Assembly: GCF_011927835.1 (NCBI RefSeq)
Contig: NZ_JAATJH010000010.1
Span: 1 to 64,000 of the forward strand
Direction: 5' to 3'
DNA length: 64,000 nt
Origin: Neolewinella antarctica
GTDB lineage: Bacteria > Bacteroidota > Bacteroidia > Chitinophagales > Saprospiraceae
The notes beneath the pieces are model-generated. The model was not told the origin of the DNA and searched no databases. It saw nothing but the letters and a program-made list of their open reading frames with translations. Below, one piece after another: positions 26,330-35,123 of this stretch; position 1 is the stretch's first letter; each line of letters opens with the position of its first letter. The position numbers and the translations under genes are program-made.

Positions 26330-27145
26330 ATGCACGATCACCCCGACTATCTTAAGCTAAACAAAGCGCAGTGGAACCAGCGCACGCGCGTCCACCTCGC
26401 TAGTGATTTCTACGACGTACCGGCCTGGCTGGCGGGAAAAGACAGCCTGAAAGCTCCCGAACTAGCGCTCCTTCCGGCTGACCTCACGGACAAGCGAATA
26501 CTCCACCTCCAGTGTCATTTCGGCCAGGATACCTTGAGCCTCGCCCGCCGCGGCGCGGAAGTCACCGGAGTAGATTTGTCCGATGCGGCCATCACCGCCG
26601 CCCGCGACTTGGCGCGCAAGACCGGCCTCGATGCCCGCTTCATCAACTGCGACCTCTACGCGCTCCCCGATCACCTCCCCGAGCCCGCCTCCTTCGACGT
26701 CGTCATCACTTCTTACGGCACCATCACCTGGCTCCCTGATCTCGACCGGTGGGCCCAACTCATCCACCACTACCTCAAGCCCGGCGGACAATTCATTTTT
26801 GCCGAATTTCACAACCTGGCCTACCTCTGGAACGCAGACCGGAGCGCGATCAAATATCCTTATTTCAACCCCCACCCCATCGTAGAGGACATTACCAAAA
26901 GCTACGTCGGTGACGATGCCACGATCACCGGTACGGAAGTTAACTGGGACCACCCAATCAGCGCCGTCGTCACCGCACTCATTCAGTCCGGTCTCACGCT
27001 GCAAAGTTTTACGGAATACGACTACTCCCCGTACAAATGTTTCGATGATATGATTCCAGCGGGTGAACCCGGTCACTGGTGGCTGGAACAAATGCCCGGG
27101 TTGATTCCGTTGGTGTATACACTGCGGGCTGTTAGGAAGAATTAG
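26330..27145 (+). CDS. Class I SAM-dependent methyltransferase
   Basis: A 271-residue methyltransferase beginning MHDHPDYLKLNKAQWNQRT. Motif I is ILHLQCHFGQDTLSLARRGAEVTGVDLS (about residues 62-89), motif II is around FDVVITSYGTITWL, and motif III is YLKPGGQFIFAEFH. The aromatic C-terminal half (YSPYKCFDDM, GHWWLEQMPGLIPLVYTL) is typical of Bacteroidota members of this family. The substrate is unknown. It is divergent from ftsK, with about 160 bp between starts, and is followed by an imperfect palindrome and rpe on the same strand. Confidence 0.9.
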   Translation: MHDHPDYLKLNKAQWNQRTRVHLASDFYDVPAWLAGKDSLKAPELALLPADLTDKRILHLQCHFGQDTLSLARRGAEVTGVDLSDAAITAARDLARKTGLDARFINCDLYALPDHLPEPASFDVVITSYGTITWLPDLDRWAQLIHHYLKPGGQFIFAEFHNLAYLWNADRSAIKYPYFNPHPIVEDITKSYVGDDATITGTEVNWDHPISAVVTALIQSGLTLQSFTEYDYSPYKCFDDMIPAGEPGHWWLEQMPGLIPLVYTLRAVRKN

Positions 27146-27215
27146 GCGGTAGGATGGTAGGCGGTAGCTTTCCACGACTACAACACCCGCCTACCACCTA
27201 CCGCCTACCGCCTAA
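27142..27215. repeat. Imperfect palindrome of TAGGCGG units
   Basis: TTAGGCGGTAGG-type units on one side (27142-27167) face their reverse complements (27191-27215), giving a hairpin that begins in the methyltransferase stop codon and ends just before rpe. The same unit recurs, in direct tandem, at 44248-44310. It may act as a terminator or attenuator. Confidence 0.5.
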
Positions 27216-27225
27216 AACACTACTC

Positions 27226-27897
27226 ATGCACTACGTAGCCCCCTCCCTCCTAGCCGCCGACTTCCGCCGCCTCGACCAGGCCATCGAGCTCATCAATACT
27301 TCCGAAGCCGACTGGTTTCACCTCGACGTCATGGACGGCAATTTCGTACCGAACATTTCTTTCGGTCAGTTCATCGTGGAGCAGGTCGCTCAGGACGCGA
27401 CGAAATACCTGGACGTGCACCTGATGATCGACCAGCCGGAACGGTACGTTGAGTCGTTCGCAAAGGCCGGCGCGAGCGGAATCACCGTCCACGCCGAGGC
27501 GACGAACCACCTGCACCGGGTCGTGCAACAAATCAAGGAGGCAGGGTGCAAAGCTGGCGTGGCGCTTAATCCGCACACGCCGGTAAACGTGCTGGAGAAC
27601 ATCATTGAAGAACTCGACCTGGTCCTGATTATGAGCGTGAACCCTGGCTTCGGGGGTCAGAAGTTTATTTACCAAAGTATTCCGAAAATCCGCCAGGTTT
27701 ACGACATGATTACGGTGCGGAACAGTTCGGCAATGATCGAGGTAGACGGCGGCGTCGGGCTGCAAAACGCCCAAAAAGTACTCGAAGCCGGTGCCCGGGT
27801 GCTGGTGGCGGGCAGTGCGGTGTTTAAAGCAGACGATCCTGCGGGCGTCATCAGTAAGTTGAAGGCAATCTCGGGAAACCCCACCGCGATGGTCTGA
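27226..27897 (+). CDS. rpe: Ribulose-phosphate 3-epimerase
   Basis: A 223-residue TIM-barrel enzyme that interconverts ribulose 5-phosphate and xylulose 5-phosphate in the pentose phosphate pathway. It shows APSLLAADF at the start, the metal-binding WFHLDVMDGNFVPNISFG, VHLMI, VHAEA, the MSVNPGFGGQKF loop, and IEVDGGVG with GARVLVAGSAVF at the phosphate site. Length and motifs are normal. The start ATG at 27226 gives the usual N-terminus; the open frame extends upstream only through the palindrome. The xylulokinase gene further right would feed the same pathway. Confidence 0.97.
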   Translation: MHYVAPSLLAADFRRLDQAIELINTSEADWFHLDVMDGNFVPNISFGQFIVEQVAQDATKYLDVHLMIDQPERYVESFAKAGASGITVHAEATNHLHRVVQQIKEAGCKAGVALNPHTPVNVLENIIEELDLVLIMSVNPGFGGQKFIYQSIPKIRQVYDMITVRNSSAMIEVDGGVGLQNAQKVLEAGARVLVAGSAVFKADDPAGVISKLKAISGNPTAMV

Positions 27898-27900
27898 TGA

Positions 27901-29226
27901 TTAAAGTCCCAAGCGCGCGGTCGGGTCCTCAATCAGGCCAGCCTCCCCGATCACGCCGCCGCCGCCGAGGACGACTTCCCACTCGCCGGCCGGGTCGAGG
28001 TAGCGTTGGGCGACCTTCCGAATCTTCTCCGGAGTAATCTCCAGAATGGTTTGCGATAATTGCTGCAGGTAGCCGTGTGGCTCGTAGTCTTTGATGATGG
28101 CCGCGCGGTGGCGGTAGGCGTGGCCAAAAACGCCATCGAGGCTGTTGGCCACGGTTCCACTCAGGTAGGCACGGACCATTTCTAGCTCGCTGGGCTCAAT
28201 TAAATCTTGCCGCAGGCGTTCGCCCTCCAGTGCAATTTCTTGCCGGACCGCACCCAGGCTCTCGTTCGCTACGTCCGCCGAGACGCCGAAATCTCCGTCG
28301 AACCGGTATGTGTCCACTTCCGATTCGATACCGTAAGTCAAGCCTTTTTCTTCCCGGATGTTGCGCATCAACCGACTCCCGAAATAACCTCCGTAGATCG
28401 TGTCGAGGACGACGAGGGCGGCGTGGTCCGGGTGGCGAATGTCGATGCCCGCGCGGCCGGTACGAATCATCGATTGCTCGGCGCGCGGCCTACTGACTTG
28501 CAGCAGGCGGGGCCGTTTGGGAATGGTAGGCAGGTCCACCGCAACCGCCCGTTCGCCCGTCGGCAAACCTCCGAAACTCTGCTCCACAATTTTGAGAATA
28601 TCATCGTTCAGCTGCCCGGCCAGGAACAAGGTGGCGTTACCGGCGTGGTAGTGGCTGCGGTAGTATGCCCGAATTTGGTCGAGCTGCAGCGTTTCGTAAA
28701 GATCCGGGTAGCTATTGTAACCGTAGGGGTGATCGGTGCCGTACGTAGCTTCGGTGATGAGCCGAAAGGCGAGCGTGTCGTTGTCGGAAAGATTTTCGCG
28801 GAGGCGTTGCTGGCGCTGGCGGATGAGGCGGTTAAAACTCTCTTCGGTGAAGGACGAGCTAGCAACGATCTCGCCCATCATGGGCAGCACTTCCCCGACC
28901 CAGCGGTGGGTGGTGGAGATACCCAGATTGCTGGTGTCCATCACGTCGGCCTGGTCGAGCTGGGTGCCGTACTGTTCGAAGTAGGCTTCGAGGTCGGCGG
29001 CGGTCAGGCGATCGGTTCCCTCCAGCAACAAGTCGTCGGTTAGGTCCGAAACCAGTTTACCCGTCTCGAAGGGACGACCGGCGTCCCAAATTAGTTCGGC
29101 GCGGATGACGGGGGCATCTACTCCCCCCATGGCGACTACTTTTAGGCCATTCGCCAGGGTAAACCGTTCGGCGGGGAGCAGGGCCGGTATGGTGGCTAAG
29201 TGAATCGGGGGTGGGGATTTGCGCAT
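27901..29226 (-). CDS. M16 peptidase homologue, probably inactive
   Basis: A 441-residue M16 (insulinase/pitrilysin) family protein. Both halves of the family fold are present, with the R/Y region (GSRLMRNIREEKGLTYGIES at about 300-320) that belongs to the non-catalytic or C-terminal half. The zinc motif HxxEH is missing: where GxxHFLEH should stand it reads LTDDLLLEGTDRL. In Bacteroidota such subunits usually lie beside an active M16 subunit, but the neighbours here are rpe (convergent) and an outer-membrane protein gene, so any partner lies elsewhere. No export signal is obvious. Confidence 0.88.
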   Translation of the reverse strand: MRKSPPPIHLATIPALLPAERFTLANGLKVVAMGGVDAPVIRAELIWDAGRPFETGKLVSDLTDDLLLEGTDRLTAADLEAYFEQYGTQLDQADVMDTSNLGISTTHRWVGEVLPMMGEIVASSSFTEESFNRLIRQRQQRLRENLSDNDTLAFRLITEATYGTDHPYGYNSYPDLYETLQLDQIRAYYRSHYHAGNATLFLAGQLNDDILKIVEQSFGGLPTGERAVAVDLPTIPKRPRLLQVSRPRAEQSMIRTGRAGIDIRHPDHAALVVLDTIYGGYFGSRLMRNIREEKGLTYGIESEVDTYRFDGDFGVSADVANESLGAVRQEIALEGERLRQDLIEPSELEMVRAYLSGTVANSLDGVFGHAYRHRAAIIKDYEPHGYLQQLSQTILEITPEKIRKVAQRYLDPAGEWEVVLGGGGVIGEAGLIEDPTARLGL

Positions 29227-29456
29227 GGGCGGGCGAAGGTAGGGTTTCGGGGGCTCTGGGTCCGCGTAACTTTTCTTGCGCGGACGCGGGTGCCGGGAAA
29301 TGGGGAGAAGCGCAAGGTTTACTCAGGGGGGTATCGATAAGCAATCGTGTTAACAGAAACGTTTTGGGACGCACGCGGCCGTCAAAAGGATTCCGACGGA
29401 CTTTATAATCCCACGTATTCACCCTTGCCCCGTGCAAACAGACCTATTTTTACGCC

Positions 29457-30245
29457 ATGCCAAAACTGCGCTTTCCGATCTTTGCCGTACTGTGGTTGAG
29501 TTTCCTTGCCTTGCCCAACTACACTGGCACCTGCGTCCGCGCCCAGGGACTGGCCGGGGCAAAAAACCTCGACCGCGCCATCCTTTTCCAAGTTGGCTAC
29601 GGCTTGTTCAACTCCGCCGCAGACCTGAACGACCGGTTCGGTAACGGCTTCGCTTTCGACGGCGGCGTGAGCTACCTACCGGCAAACTCGAACTGGGCGT
29701 TCGGCGTCCACGCTAATTTTGGCTTCGGTAGTGACGTGAAGGAAGATATTCTGGCCGATCTGCGGACCAGCGACGGCTTCCTCATCGGCAACCAGCGCGA
29801 GCCGGCCGACGTGAAGTTGCGGCAACGGCAACTCTTCGTGGGCCCGAGCGTCGGGTACACCTTTCGCATCGGCGGCAACCAACGCGCGGGCATTAATTTA
29901 CGGACGAGCCTCGGCTACTTTGCCCACCGGATTCGCATTCAGGATGATCCGGTACAAACTGTCGCCGCCATCTTCGAGGAAAACCGGGCGGGCTACGACC
30001 GGCTGACCGGCGGCCCGGCCATCTATCAGTTCTTCGGCTACCAGCACCTCAGCGAAAACCGCCGTATCAACTTCTACGTCGGAGCCGACCTCCTCGCCGG
30101 CTTCACCAAACCCTCACGCGCCTTCGACGTTCCTACGGGGGCCGCCCTCCCCGATGACCGGCGGACCGATGTCGCCCTAGGCATCCGCGCCGGGCTCATC
30201 ATCCCGATCTACCTCGGGGAAGGGCGGGAAATCTTTTACAAATGA
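29457..30245 (+). CDS. Outer-membrane beta-barrel protein
   Basis: A 262-residue protein with a signal peptide (MPKLRFPIFAVLWLSFLALP, cleavage near AQG at about 30). Alternating hydrophobic beta strands follow (ILFQVGYGLFNS, WAFGVHANFGFG, LFVGPSVGYTFRIGG, RINFYVGADLLAGF, ALGIRAGLIIPIYLG), typical of porin-like barrels of the PorT/OmpW size range. The specific family is unclear. It overlaps the following waaA gene by 4 bases (ATGA), so the two are co-translated; a link to the outer-membrane lipopolysaccharide is plausible from this alone. Confidence 0.82.
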   Translation: MPKLRFPIFAVLWLSFLALPNYTGTCVRAQGLAGAKNLDRAILFQVGYGLFNSAADLNDRFGNGFAFDGGVSYLPANSNWAFGVHANFGFGSDVKEDILADLRTSDGFLIGNQREPADVKLRQRQLFVGPSVGYTFRIGGNQRAGINLRTSLGYFAHRIRIQDDPVQTVAAIFEENRAGYDRLTGGPAIYQFFGYQHLSENRRINFYVGADLLAGFTKPSRAFDVPTGAALPDDRRTDVALGIRAGLIIPIYLGEGREIFYK

Positions 30246-31492
30246 CCGCACTCTACCGTTTCGCCACCGAAGCTTACCACACCGGAATCGCAGTCGCCGG
30301 GCGTTTCGGCAACGAGCGGGCGCGCAAGTGGACGACGGGTAGGGACGGACAAGAAACACCACCAAAACCGACCGGTAAAAAGCGCCTCTGGATGCACTGC
30401 GCCAGCCTGGGGGAGTGGGAGCAGGGGCGGCCCGTGCTGGAGGACCTGCGCAAAAATCTACCGGAATGGGAAGTCGTTCTCACTTTTTTTAGCCCCTCCG
30501 GCTACGACCGGGCGGGGCAGACCGAGCTGGCGGAACACGTTCTGTACCTCCCGCCGGATAGTCCGGAAAACGCAACGGCGTGGGTGCGCGATCTGGCGCC
30601 GGACCTCGCCATTTTTGTCAAGTACGAGTTTTGGTATTTTCACCTGCAAGCCCTCCACGCGGCGGGTGTGCCGACCTGGCTCGTCGCGGCAACCTTCCGC
30701 CCCGAGCAACTATTTTTTAAGTTCTACGGTAGCTGGTACCGGGAGATGCTACAGCTCTTCACTGGCATCATTACCCAGACGAAGCGTTCCAAAAAGCTAC
30801 TGGTCGAAAGCACGGACTACCCCGGGAAAAGAATTTGGGTCGCCGGTGATCCCCGGATGGACCGTACCCTGGCGCTCACGCAGGTGCCGTGGGCAGACGA
30901 GACGCTGACGCAGTTTTGCGCCGGGAAACCGACCATTTTTGCCGGCTCCGTTTGGCCCCACGACCTGGACGTCTGGAAGACGGCCTGGCCGCAGATCGAG
31001 GAAGACTGGCAAGTCGTTTTTGCTCCCCACCAGCTGCAGGAAGAAGAAATCAATCAGATGCTGGATGACTTCGACGGCGTCCGCTACACGGAAGTCGATG
31101 ACGTCGACCTTACGAAAGAAAACGTACTCATCCTCGACACAATCGGTATGCTCAGTAAGGCGTACCGCTACGGACGCGTGGCCTACGTGGGCGGCGCCTT
31201 CCGCACGGGCCTCCACAGTACGCTGGAGCCGATGGCCTACGGGCTGCCCACCATTTTCGGACCGAAGCACAAAAAATTTCCCGAAGCACAGACAGCCGTC
31301 GACGCCGGTGGTGCCTTCGTAGTCACCGACGATGAAGACCTCATCGACACTTTGCACCACCTCAACGACAACGTCACCTGGGAGGAAGCTCACCGCGCTC
31401 AACTGGAAGTAGGACAGGCGAACGCGGGGGCGGGCAGCCGTACGGCGGACATCATCTTGCAGGTACTGGCGGCACGCAAACGCGTCAGGTGA
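30242..31492 (+). CDS. waaA: 3-deoxy-D-manno-octulosonic acid (Kdo) transferase
   Basis: A 416-residue GT-B glycosyltransferase that adds Kdo to lipid A precursors. Family motifs include LWMHCASLGEWEQGRPV (with the catalytic Glu), FVKYEFWYFHLQAL, PTWLVAATFRPEQLFFKFYG, FAGSVWPHD, and AYVGGAFRTGLHSTLEPMAYGLPTIFGP with the CMP-Kdo-binding segment. It starts inside the end of the outer-membrane protein gene and overlaps the following secreted-protein gene, making a three-gene operon. Confidence 0.96.
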   Translation: MTALYRFATEAYHTGIAVAGRFGNERARKWTTGRDGQETPPKPTGKKRLWMHCASLGEWEQGRPVLEDLRKNLPEWEVVLTFFSPSGYDRAGQTELAEHVLYLPPDSPENATAWVRDLAPDLAIFVKYEFWYFHLQALHAAGVPTWLVAATFRPEQLFFKFYGSWYREMLQLFTGIITQTKRSKKLLVESTDYPGKRIWVAGDPRMDRTLALTQVPWADETLTQFCAGKPTIFAGSVWPHDLDVWKTAWPQIEEDWQVVFAPHQLQEEEINQMLDDFDGVRYTEVDDVDLTKENVLILDTIGMLSKAYRYGRVAYVGGAFRTGLHSTLEPMAYGLPTIFGPKHKKFPEAQTAVDAGGAFVVTDDEDLIDTLHHLNDNVTWEEAHRAQLEVGQANAGAGSRTADIILQVLAARKRVR

Positions 31493-32451
31493 TGGTGGGG
31501 CCAGGCGATCAAAGTGCAGATCGGTTTTCGGTAACCGCAGCGTGGCGGTCCTGGAGGTGTCTTGTCGGGTACCCGCACGTTTTCTCGCGGAAGCTTGCGG
31601 GCGGTCTGCGTACCGCACGGCTACTCGTACCGCTGCTCCTGCTGCTCCTTTCCTCGCCGGATGTCAACGCCCAGGCCGCCCCCACGGAAGCCCTCCGCCG
31701 CGCGACCGAAAAAGCCAGTCTGCTGACGGCCATCAGCGGGGCGAATTGGAAGCCAGGACTTAATCTGGGCGCCGCCCAACTGAGCTTTGACCGCAGCATT
31801 AACCTCACGATCGAACTCGTCGCTGGTCGTACTTACACCCTGATCGGAACGGCCGAAACGGAACGGGCCGTACTGGATATGTCCTTATTCGATGCAAGCG
31901 ATAGCCACGTAGCCGCCGATGAAGCTACGGACGCTACGCCCGTGATTCAGTACACCGCCGCACGGTCCGGGGCCCACCGTATTCGCCTGCACCTCCGGGC
32001 GAGCGACAAACCAGCCCTCGGCGTCGCGCTCGCCATCCTGGTGGACAAAGGCCTCGACGTAGCCGTGAATCGTCACCGTCTGCTTACCAGGCAGTTCACC
32101 GCGAGTACGACGGCGATGCTCGTACCCGCCACGGAGTTGACCTGGCTGGACGGAAATGCTGGCTGGTGCATCTACGGCTTCGCCTCCGCACAACCATCGT
32201 CGCTGTTCCTCGAGCGGCTCACGTTGCCGGCGGGAGACTACCGCTTCGCGCTGAGTGGCCGAACAGGAGCCATCGGGTTTGGGTTATACTTAGCGAACGA
32301 AGAAGATGAGGTAATCGCCGACTCCGGCCCCGCCACTGGATTCCCGTTGCTAGCTCAGTCGGTTGATCAAACCGCTGAGTTTACGCTGGGCATCATTGGT
32401 GAGAAAAGGAAAACTACGCACGTCCTCCTTCTGGGAATTTTTCAAAAATAA
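31492..32451 (+). CDS. Secreted protein of unknown function
   Basis: About 319 residues starting at ATG 31492, which overlaps the waaA stop (TGATG); a GTG at 31489 would add one residue. A long leader precedes the hydrophobic signal LLVPLLLLLLSSPDVNAQA, so the true start may lie further in. The mature part is beta-rich (SINLTIELVAGRTYTLIGTAE, HRIRLHLRASD, LPAGDYRFALSGRTGAIGFGLYLA), with two apparent copies of a carbohydrate-binding-like jelly-roll pattern. I recognise no family. Third gene of the waaA operon. Confidence 0.75.
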   Translation: MVGPGDQSADRFSVTAAWRSWRCLVGYPHVFSRKLAGGLRTARLLVPLLLLLLSSPDVNAQAAPTEALRRATEKASLLTAISGANWKPGLNLGAAQLSFDRSINLTIELVAGRTYTLIGTAETERAVLDMSLFDASDSHVAADEATDATPVIQYTAARSGAHRIRLHLRASDKPALGVALAILVDKGLDVAVNRHRLLTRQFTASTTAMLVPATELTWLDGNAGWCIYGFASAQPSSLFLERLTLPAGDYRFALSGRTGAIGFGLYLANEEDEVIADSGPATGFPLLAQSVDQTAEFTLGIIGEKRKTTHVLLLGIFQK

Positions 32452-32495
32452 ATCTGGCTCGGCCCTTAATCCGGTCAGCCGCAAATACCCCAACC

Positions 32496-32702
32496 ATGGC
32501 TAACGTAATGAAAGTAATTGAAATCCTTAGCGAAAGCGCAACCAGCTTCGAAGAGGCCATCGCCACCGCAGTGGAAGAGACGAGCAAGACGGTTCGTAAC
32601 ATTAGCTCCGTCTACGTGAAGGAGCAGACCGCTACCGTCAAGAACGGTAAAGTGGACAAGTACCGCGTCAACATCAAAATTACCTTTGAGGTAAATCAGT
32701 AA
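32496..32702 (+). CDS. Dodecin family flavin-storage protein
   Basis: A 68-residue protein, MANVMKVIEILSESATSFEEAIATAVEETSKTVRNISSVYVKEQ, with the beta-alpha-beta-beta fold and length of dodecins. These assemble into 12-mers that bind flavin or, in some bacteria, coenzyme A. It is a stand-alone gene closed by a strong hairpin at 32733-32764. Confidence 0.93.
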   Translation: MANVMKVIEILSESATSFEEAIATAVEETSKTVRNISSVYVKEQTATVKNGKVDKYRVNIKITFEVNQ

Positions 32703-32732
32703 ACTAGGTCACCGACTTAATCGACACCGAAA

Positions 32733-32764
32733 AGCGGCCCCGACAACTCTGTCGGGGCCGCTTC
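32733..32764 (+). terminator. Terminator after dodecin gene
   Basis: Perfect 14-bp GC-rich stem (32733-32746 with 32751-32764) and loop ACTC, 31 bp after the dodecin stop. The following T tract is weak (CTCTGTTTT). Confidence 0.75.
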
Positions 32765-32861
32765 TCTGTTTTAGCGTATTTTGGTTGTATAGCTACGCGA
32801 TTTTACACATCTGATGACCGCCTCTGGCAGCAGCGTTAGCTAACTTTGGTCTTGGCTGCGC

Positions 32862-33012
32862 CTGGACCAAAGATGCATCCGATGAGACCGCGCAGCAGCA
32901 GCGCAAGCTAAAATCACTAGACTTTGGGAGATAGAGGAATTCGGTTTCTCATCGGATGCATCTTTCAAGGAGAAACAGCTTCGCTGTTTCTCCTTGAAAG
33001 ATGCATCCGATG
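32862..33012. repeat. Perfect 30-bp inverted repeat with extra half copy
   Basis: Arms 32950-32979 and 32983-33012 are perfectly complementary around a TTC loop. A third copy of the outer part (AAAGATGCATCCGATG) lies at 32869-32884 within CTGGACCAAAGATGCATC. The element fills the gap between the dodecin and thioredoxin-like genes, which has no coding frame. It may be a mobile palindrome relic or a strong bidirectional terminator. Confidence 0.75.
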
Positions 33013-33039
33013 TGTAAACCGCCGCAGCGAACCAAAACT

Positions 33040-33534
33040 TCACTTACTAACCATTTTCGCGAGAAACCTGTCTACCTCGTCTTCCCGCCCGGTAGCGTAC
33101 CCACTAAATTCTTTGACGATCACGCCACCGCCATCGACGATGTACATCTGGGGGATACTCCGAAAACCCAGCTTGCGTTGTAACGCAGCGTCGGAATCGA
33201 TCAGAATATCGTATTCCCATCCCTTGCGGCTAACGAGTGGTTTGATCTTCCTGACCTGGTGGCGCTTATCGACGCTGACGGCCAGGACGTCCACCCCAAA
33301 TTCATCTTGCCACTTAGCGAGGTACTTCGCCATGTGGTCTAGTTCTACGTGGCAGGGCTGGCACCAGGTAGCCCAAACGGCGACGACGGTAACGTTACCC
33401 GTACCGATCTTTTCGGAGAGATCGACGGATACATTGTCAATCGTTTTGAGGGTGGGCGTGGGAAATGCACGTTGCGCGGTCAGGGCGACGCTCGTACACA
33501 GCAGGATAAGGGGGAGCAAAAATTTCTTGAGCAT
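33040..33534 (-). CDS. Periplasmic thioredoxin-like (TlpA/ResA type) protein
   Basis: A 164-residue protein with a signal peptide (MLKKFLLPLILLCTSVALTAQ). The thioredoxin-like domain has the active site WATWCQPC (about 55-62) and a cis-Pro in RSIPQMYIVDG. Proteins of this type reduce or isomerise disulphides outside the cytoplasm, often for cytochrome c maturation. That fits with ccmB about 2 kb away, although the genes are not in one operon. Confidence 0.9.
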   Translation of the reverse strand: MLKKFLLPLILLCTSVALTAQRAFPTPTLKTIDNVSVDLSEKIGTGNVTVVAVWATWCQPCHVELDHMAKYLAKWQDEFGVDVLAVSVDKRHQVRKIKPLVSRKGWEYDILIDSDAALQRKLGFRSIPQMYIVDGGGVIVKEFSGYATGREDEVDRFLAKMVSK

Positions 33535-33658
33535 GGAATCGAATTGTAACTAGGGAACGGGCTGGGTAGTCAAAAATTTGACCGTCGCTGCGTTAAGGTA
33601 ATCAAAAACAGCCCCGGGCAAAAATTGACTGGCCTGGGTAAGCATTCCGCGATGAATA

Positions 33659-34978
33659 TCACAGCAAGCCAAGTAGCAGCCAGTCCGCCATCAACTGCCG
33701 GTTAGCGGGTTCGATGATACGAATCTGGTCCGAAGAGTTGGCCATATTAGCCAGTTCGATGAACACACCGGTCGGCTTTGTCTCCCGCAGCACGTGGAGA
33801 TCGCGGGCCCCGACGGTGCCCCGGTAGCCCCGGCCGGCGCGCGTCTCGGCGTACATATCTTTGATTTTATCCCGCATTTTCCGCGCCAGCACTTCCCCGG
33901 CGGGGTCGTTTTCGTGGTGGTAGAAGAACAGGTCGACGCGCCTACTTTTCGAGCGGCTGTCGATGTGGATACTGATCATCGTCTGGTCGGTGAGCCCCTT
34001 GGCGATGTTTTGTTCGTAGAGTGAATTGATGATGTCGCAACGCTGCCAGAGGCGTCTTTTCTGGTTGAGCGGCAGTTTGTCGCCGCCCCAGACGGTTTCG
34101 GTTTTGTCCGCCTTCAGGTACCGTTCGTCACGGATGCCATCTTTTTGGTCGCGGACGATCATGTAGGGCGTCCCCCCGTGGGCGAGGATGTTGCGGGTGA
34201 GGCGAAGGGCTACGTCGTAGGCGTATTCGTCTTCGTAGAGGCGGTGGTTGCCGCGGCGGGCGGTGGCACCGGGGTCGGGGCCTCCGTGGCCGGCGACGAC
34301 GTAAAAGATGCGGCCGGCGAGCTGGTTGTCGATCTTCGGGACGTAGGCGTATTTCTCGCCGAAAATGTCGAAGGTGCGGCGGGCGCTGGTGGTTGTCTGC
34401 TCGGGCGCGGGGCCAGTGGGGCGGCCGTTTGTACTGGGCGCGGTCGCGGGTGCAAGGTTTTTCGGATTCTCAGCCTTCGTGATTTCACCGATGTCCTTAA
34501 TTTCTTTGTCCAAATCGGGCTCGGGCGTCGGTCCGCTGGCGGAGGGCACGGTTGTCGTGGACTCTACTTGGGGAGGGGTCGGGCAGTGATCGATGTGGTA
34601 GGGGACGTACAGGGTTTTGTCCTTGCGGAAGTCCGTGCTGCGTACGCCCTTTTCCAACAGGTCTTCATTGTAATGCTGAATGTCGAGCGCCCGGTTATAG
34701 TTTTTGTTGTTCGTGGTCGTTCGGATGCTTTTACCGTTGTAGGTGAGTTCCTCGATGGGTAACTTGTACGTGCGGCCAATAAGTAGGTGGGCGTCACTCC
34801 TGAGTCGGTTCAGGCGATAAAATTCTTGTAGGTTGCACGGAAACTCCAGCAGTCCGTAGTGACGCAGGACGGAGTAGACACCGTCGCCGGATTTAGCAAC
34901 GATCGTGACCTGACCCGCGCTCAGCGTCACGGAAAGCAGGGTAAAGAGTAAAAGGAAAGTCAGTTTTTGGGGTGTCAT
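33659..34978 (-). CDS. N-acetylmuramoyl-L-alanine amidase with LysM-like region
   Basis: A 439-residue exported protein with a signal peptide (TFLLLFTLLSVTLSAGQ). It has a LysM-like segment (about 25-75: GDGVYSVLRHYGL...LLIGRTYKLP), a Pro/Thr-rich linker (about 150-215), and a C-terminal Amidase_3 domain. The domain's zinc residues are visible as AGHGG (His), YEDEYAYD (Glu) and ISIHID (His), with the catalytic Glu in GVFIELANM. It cleaves the peptide side chain from peptidoglycan during cell separation. The linker-coding part contains a copy of the dispersed 16-bp repeat at 34438-34453. Confidence 0.92.
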   Translation of the reverse strand: MTPQKLTFLLLFTLLSVTLSAGQVTIVAKSGDGVYSVLRHYGLLEFPCNLQEFYRLNRLRSDAHLLIGRTYKLPIEELTYNGKSIRTTTNNKNYNRALDIQHYNEDLLEKGVRSTDFRKDKTLYVPYHIDHCPTPPQVESTTTVPSASGPTPEPDLDKEIKDIGEITKAENPKNLAPATAPSTNGRPTGPAPEQTTTSARRTFDIFGEKYAYVPKIDNQLAGRIFYVVAGHGGPDPGATARRGNHRLYEDEYAYDVALRLTRNILAHGGTPYMIVRDQKDGIRDERYLKADKTETVWGGDKLPLNQKRRLWQRCDIINSLYEQNIAKGLTDQTMISIHIDSRSKSRRVDLFFYHHENDPAGEVLARKMRDKIKDMYAETRAGRGYRGTVGARDLHVLRETKPTGVFIELANMANSSDQIRIIEPANRQLMADWLLLGLL

Positions 34979-35123
34979 TCGAATTGTTAGGGCACGGTCG
35001 TAGCGGGGGGCGAAGATACTACCGTCGGCCGGTTACCTTTAGGCATTTCCTATTCAGATTGAGGGTAAATTTCGGGGCGGTCAATCAGCCTACGCGCTTA
35101 CCCCACCCGCTAGTCAACGATTC

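Noticed and set aside
26168-26341. N-terminal extension of FtsK
   Set aside because: The extra 58 residues are Gly/Arg/Pro-rich with no match to the family; MAKIKKSS at 26167 is a normal start.
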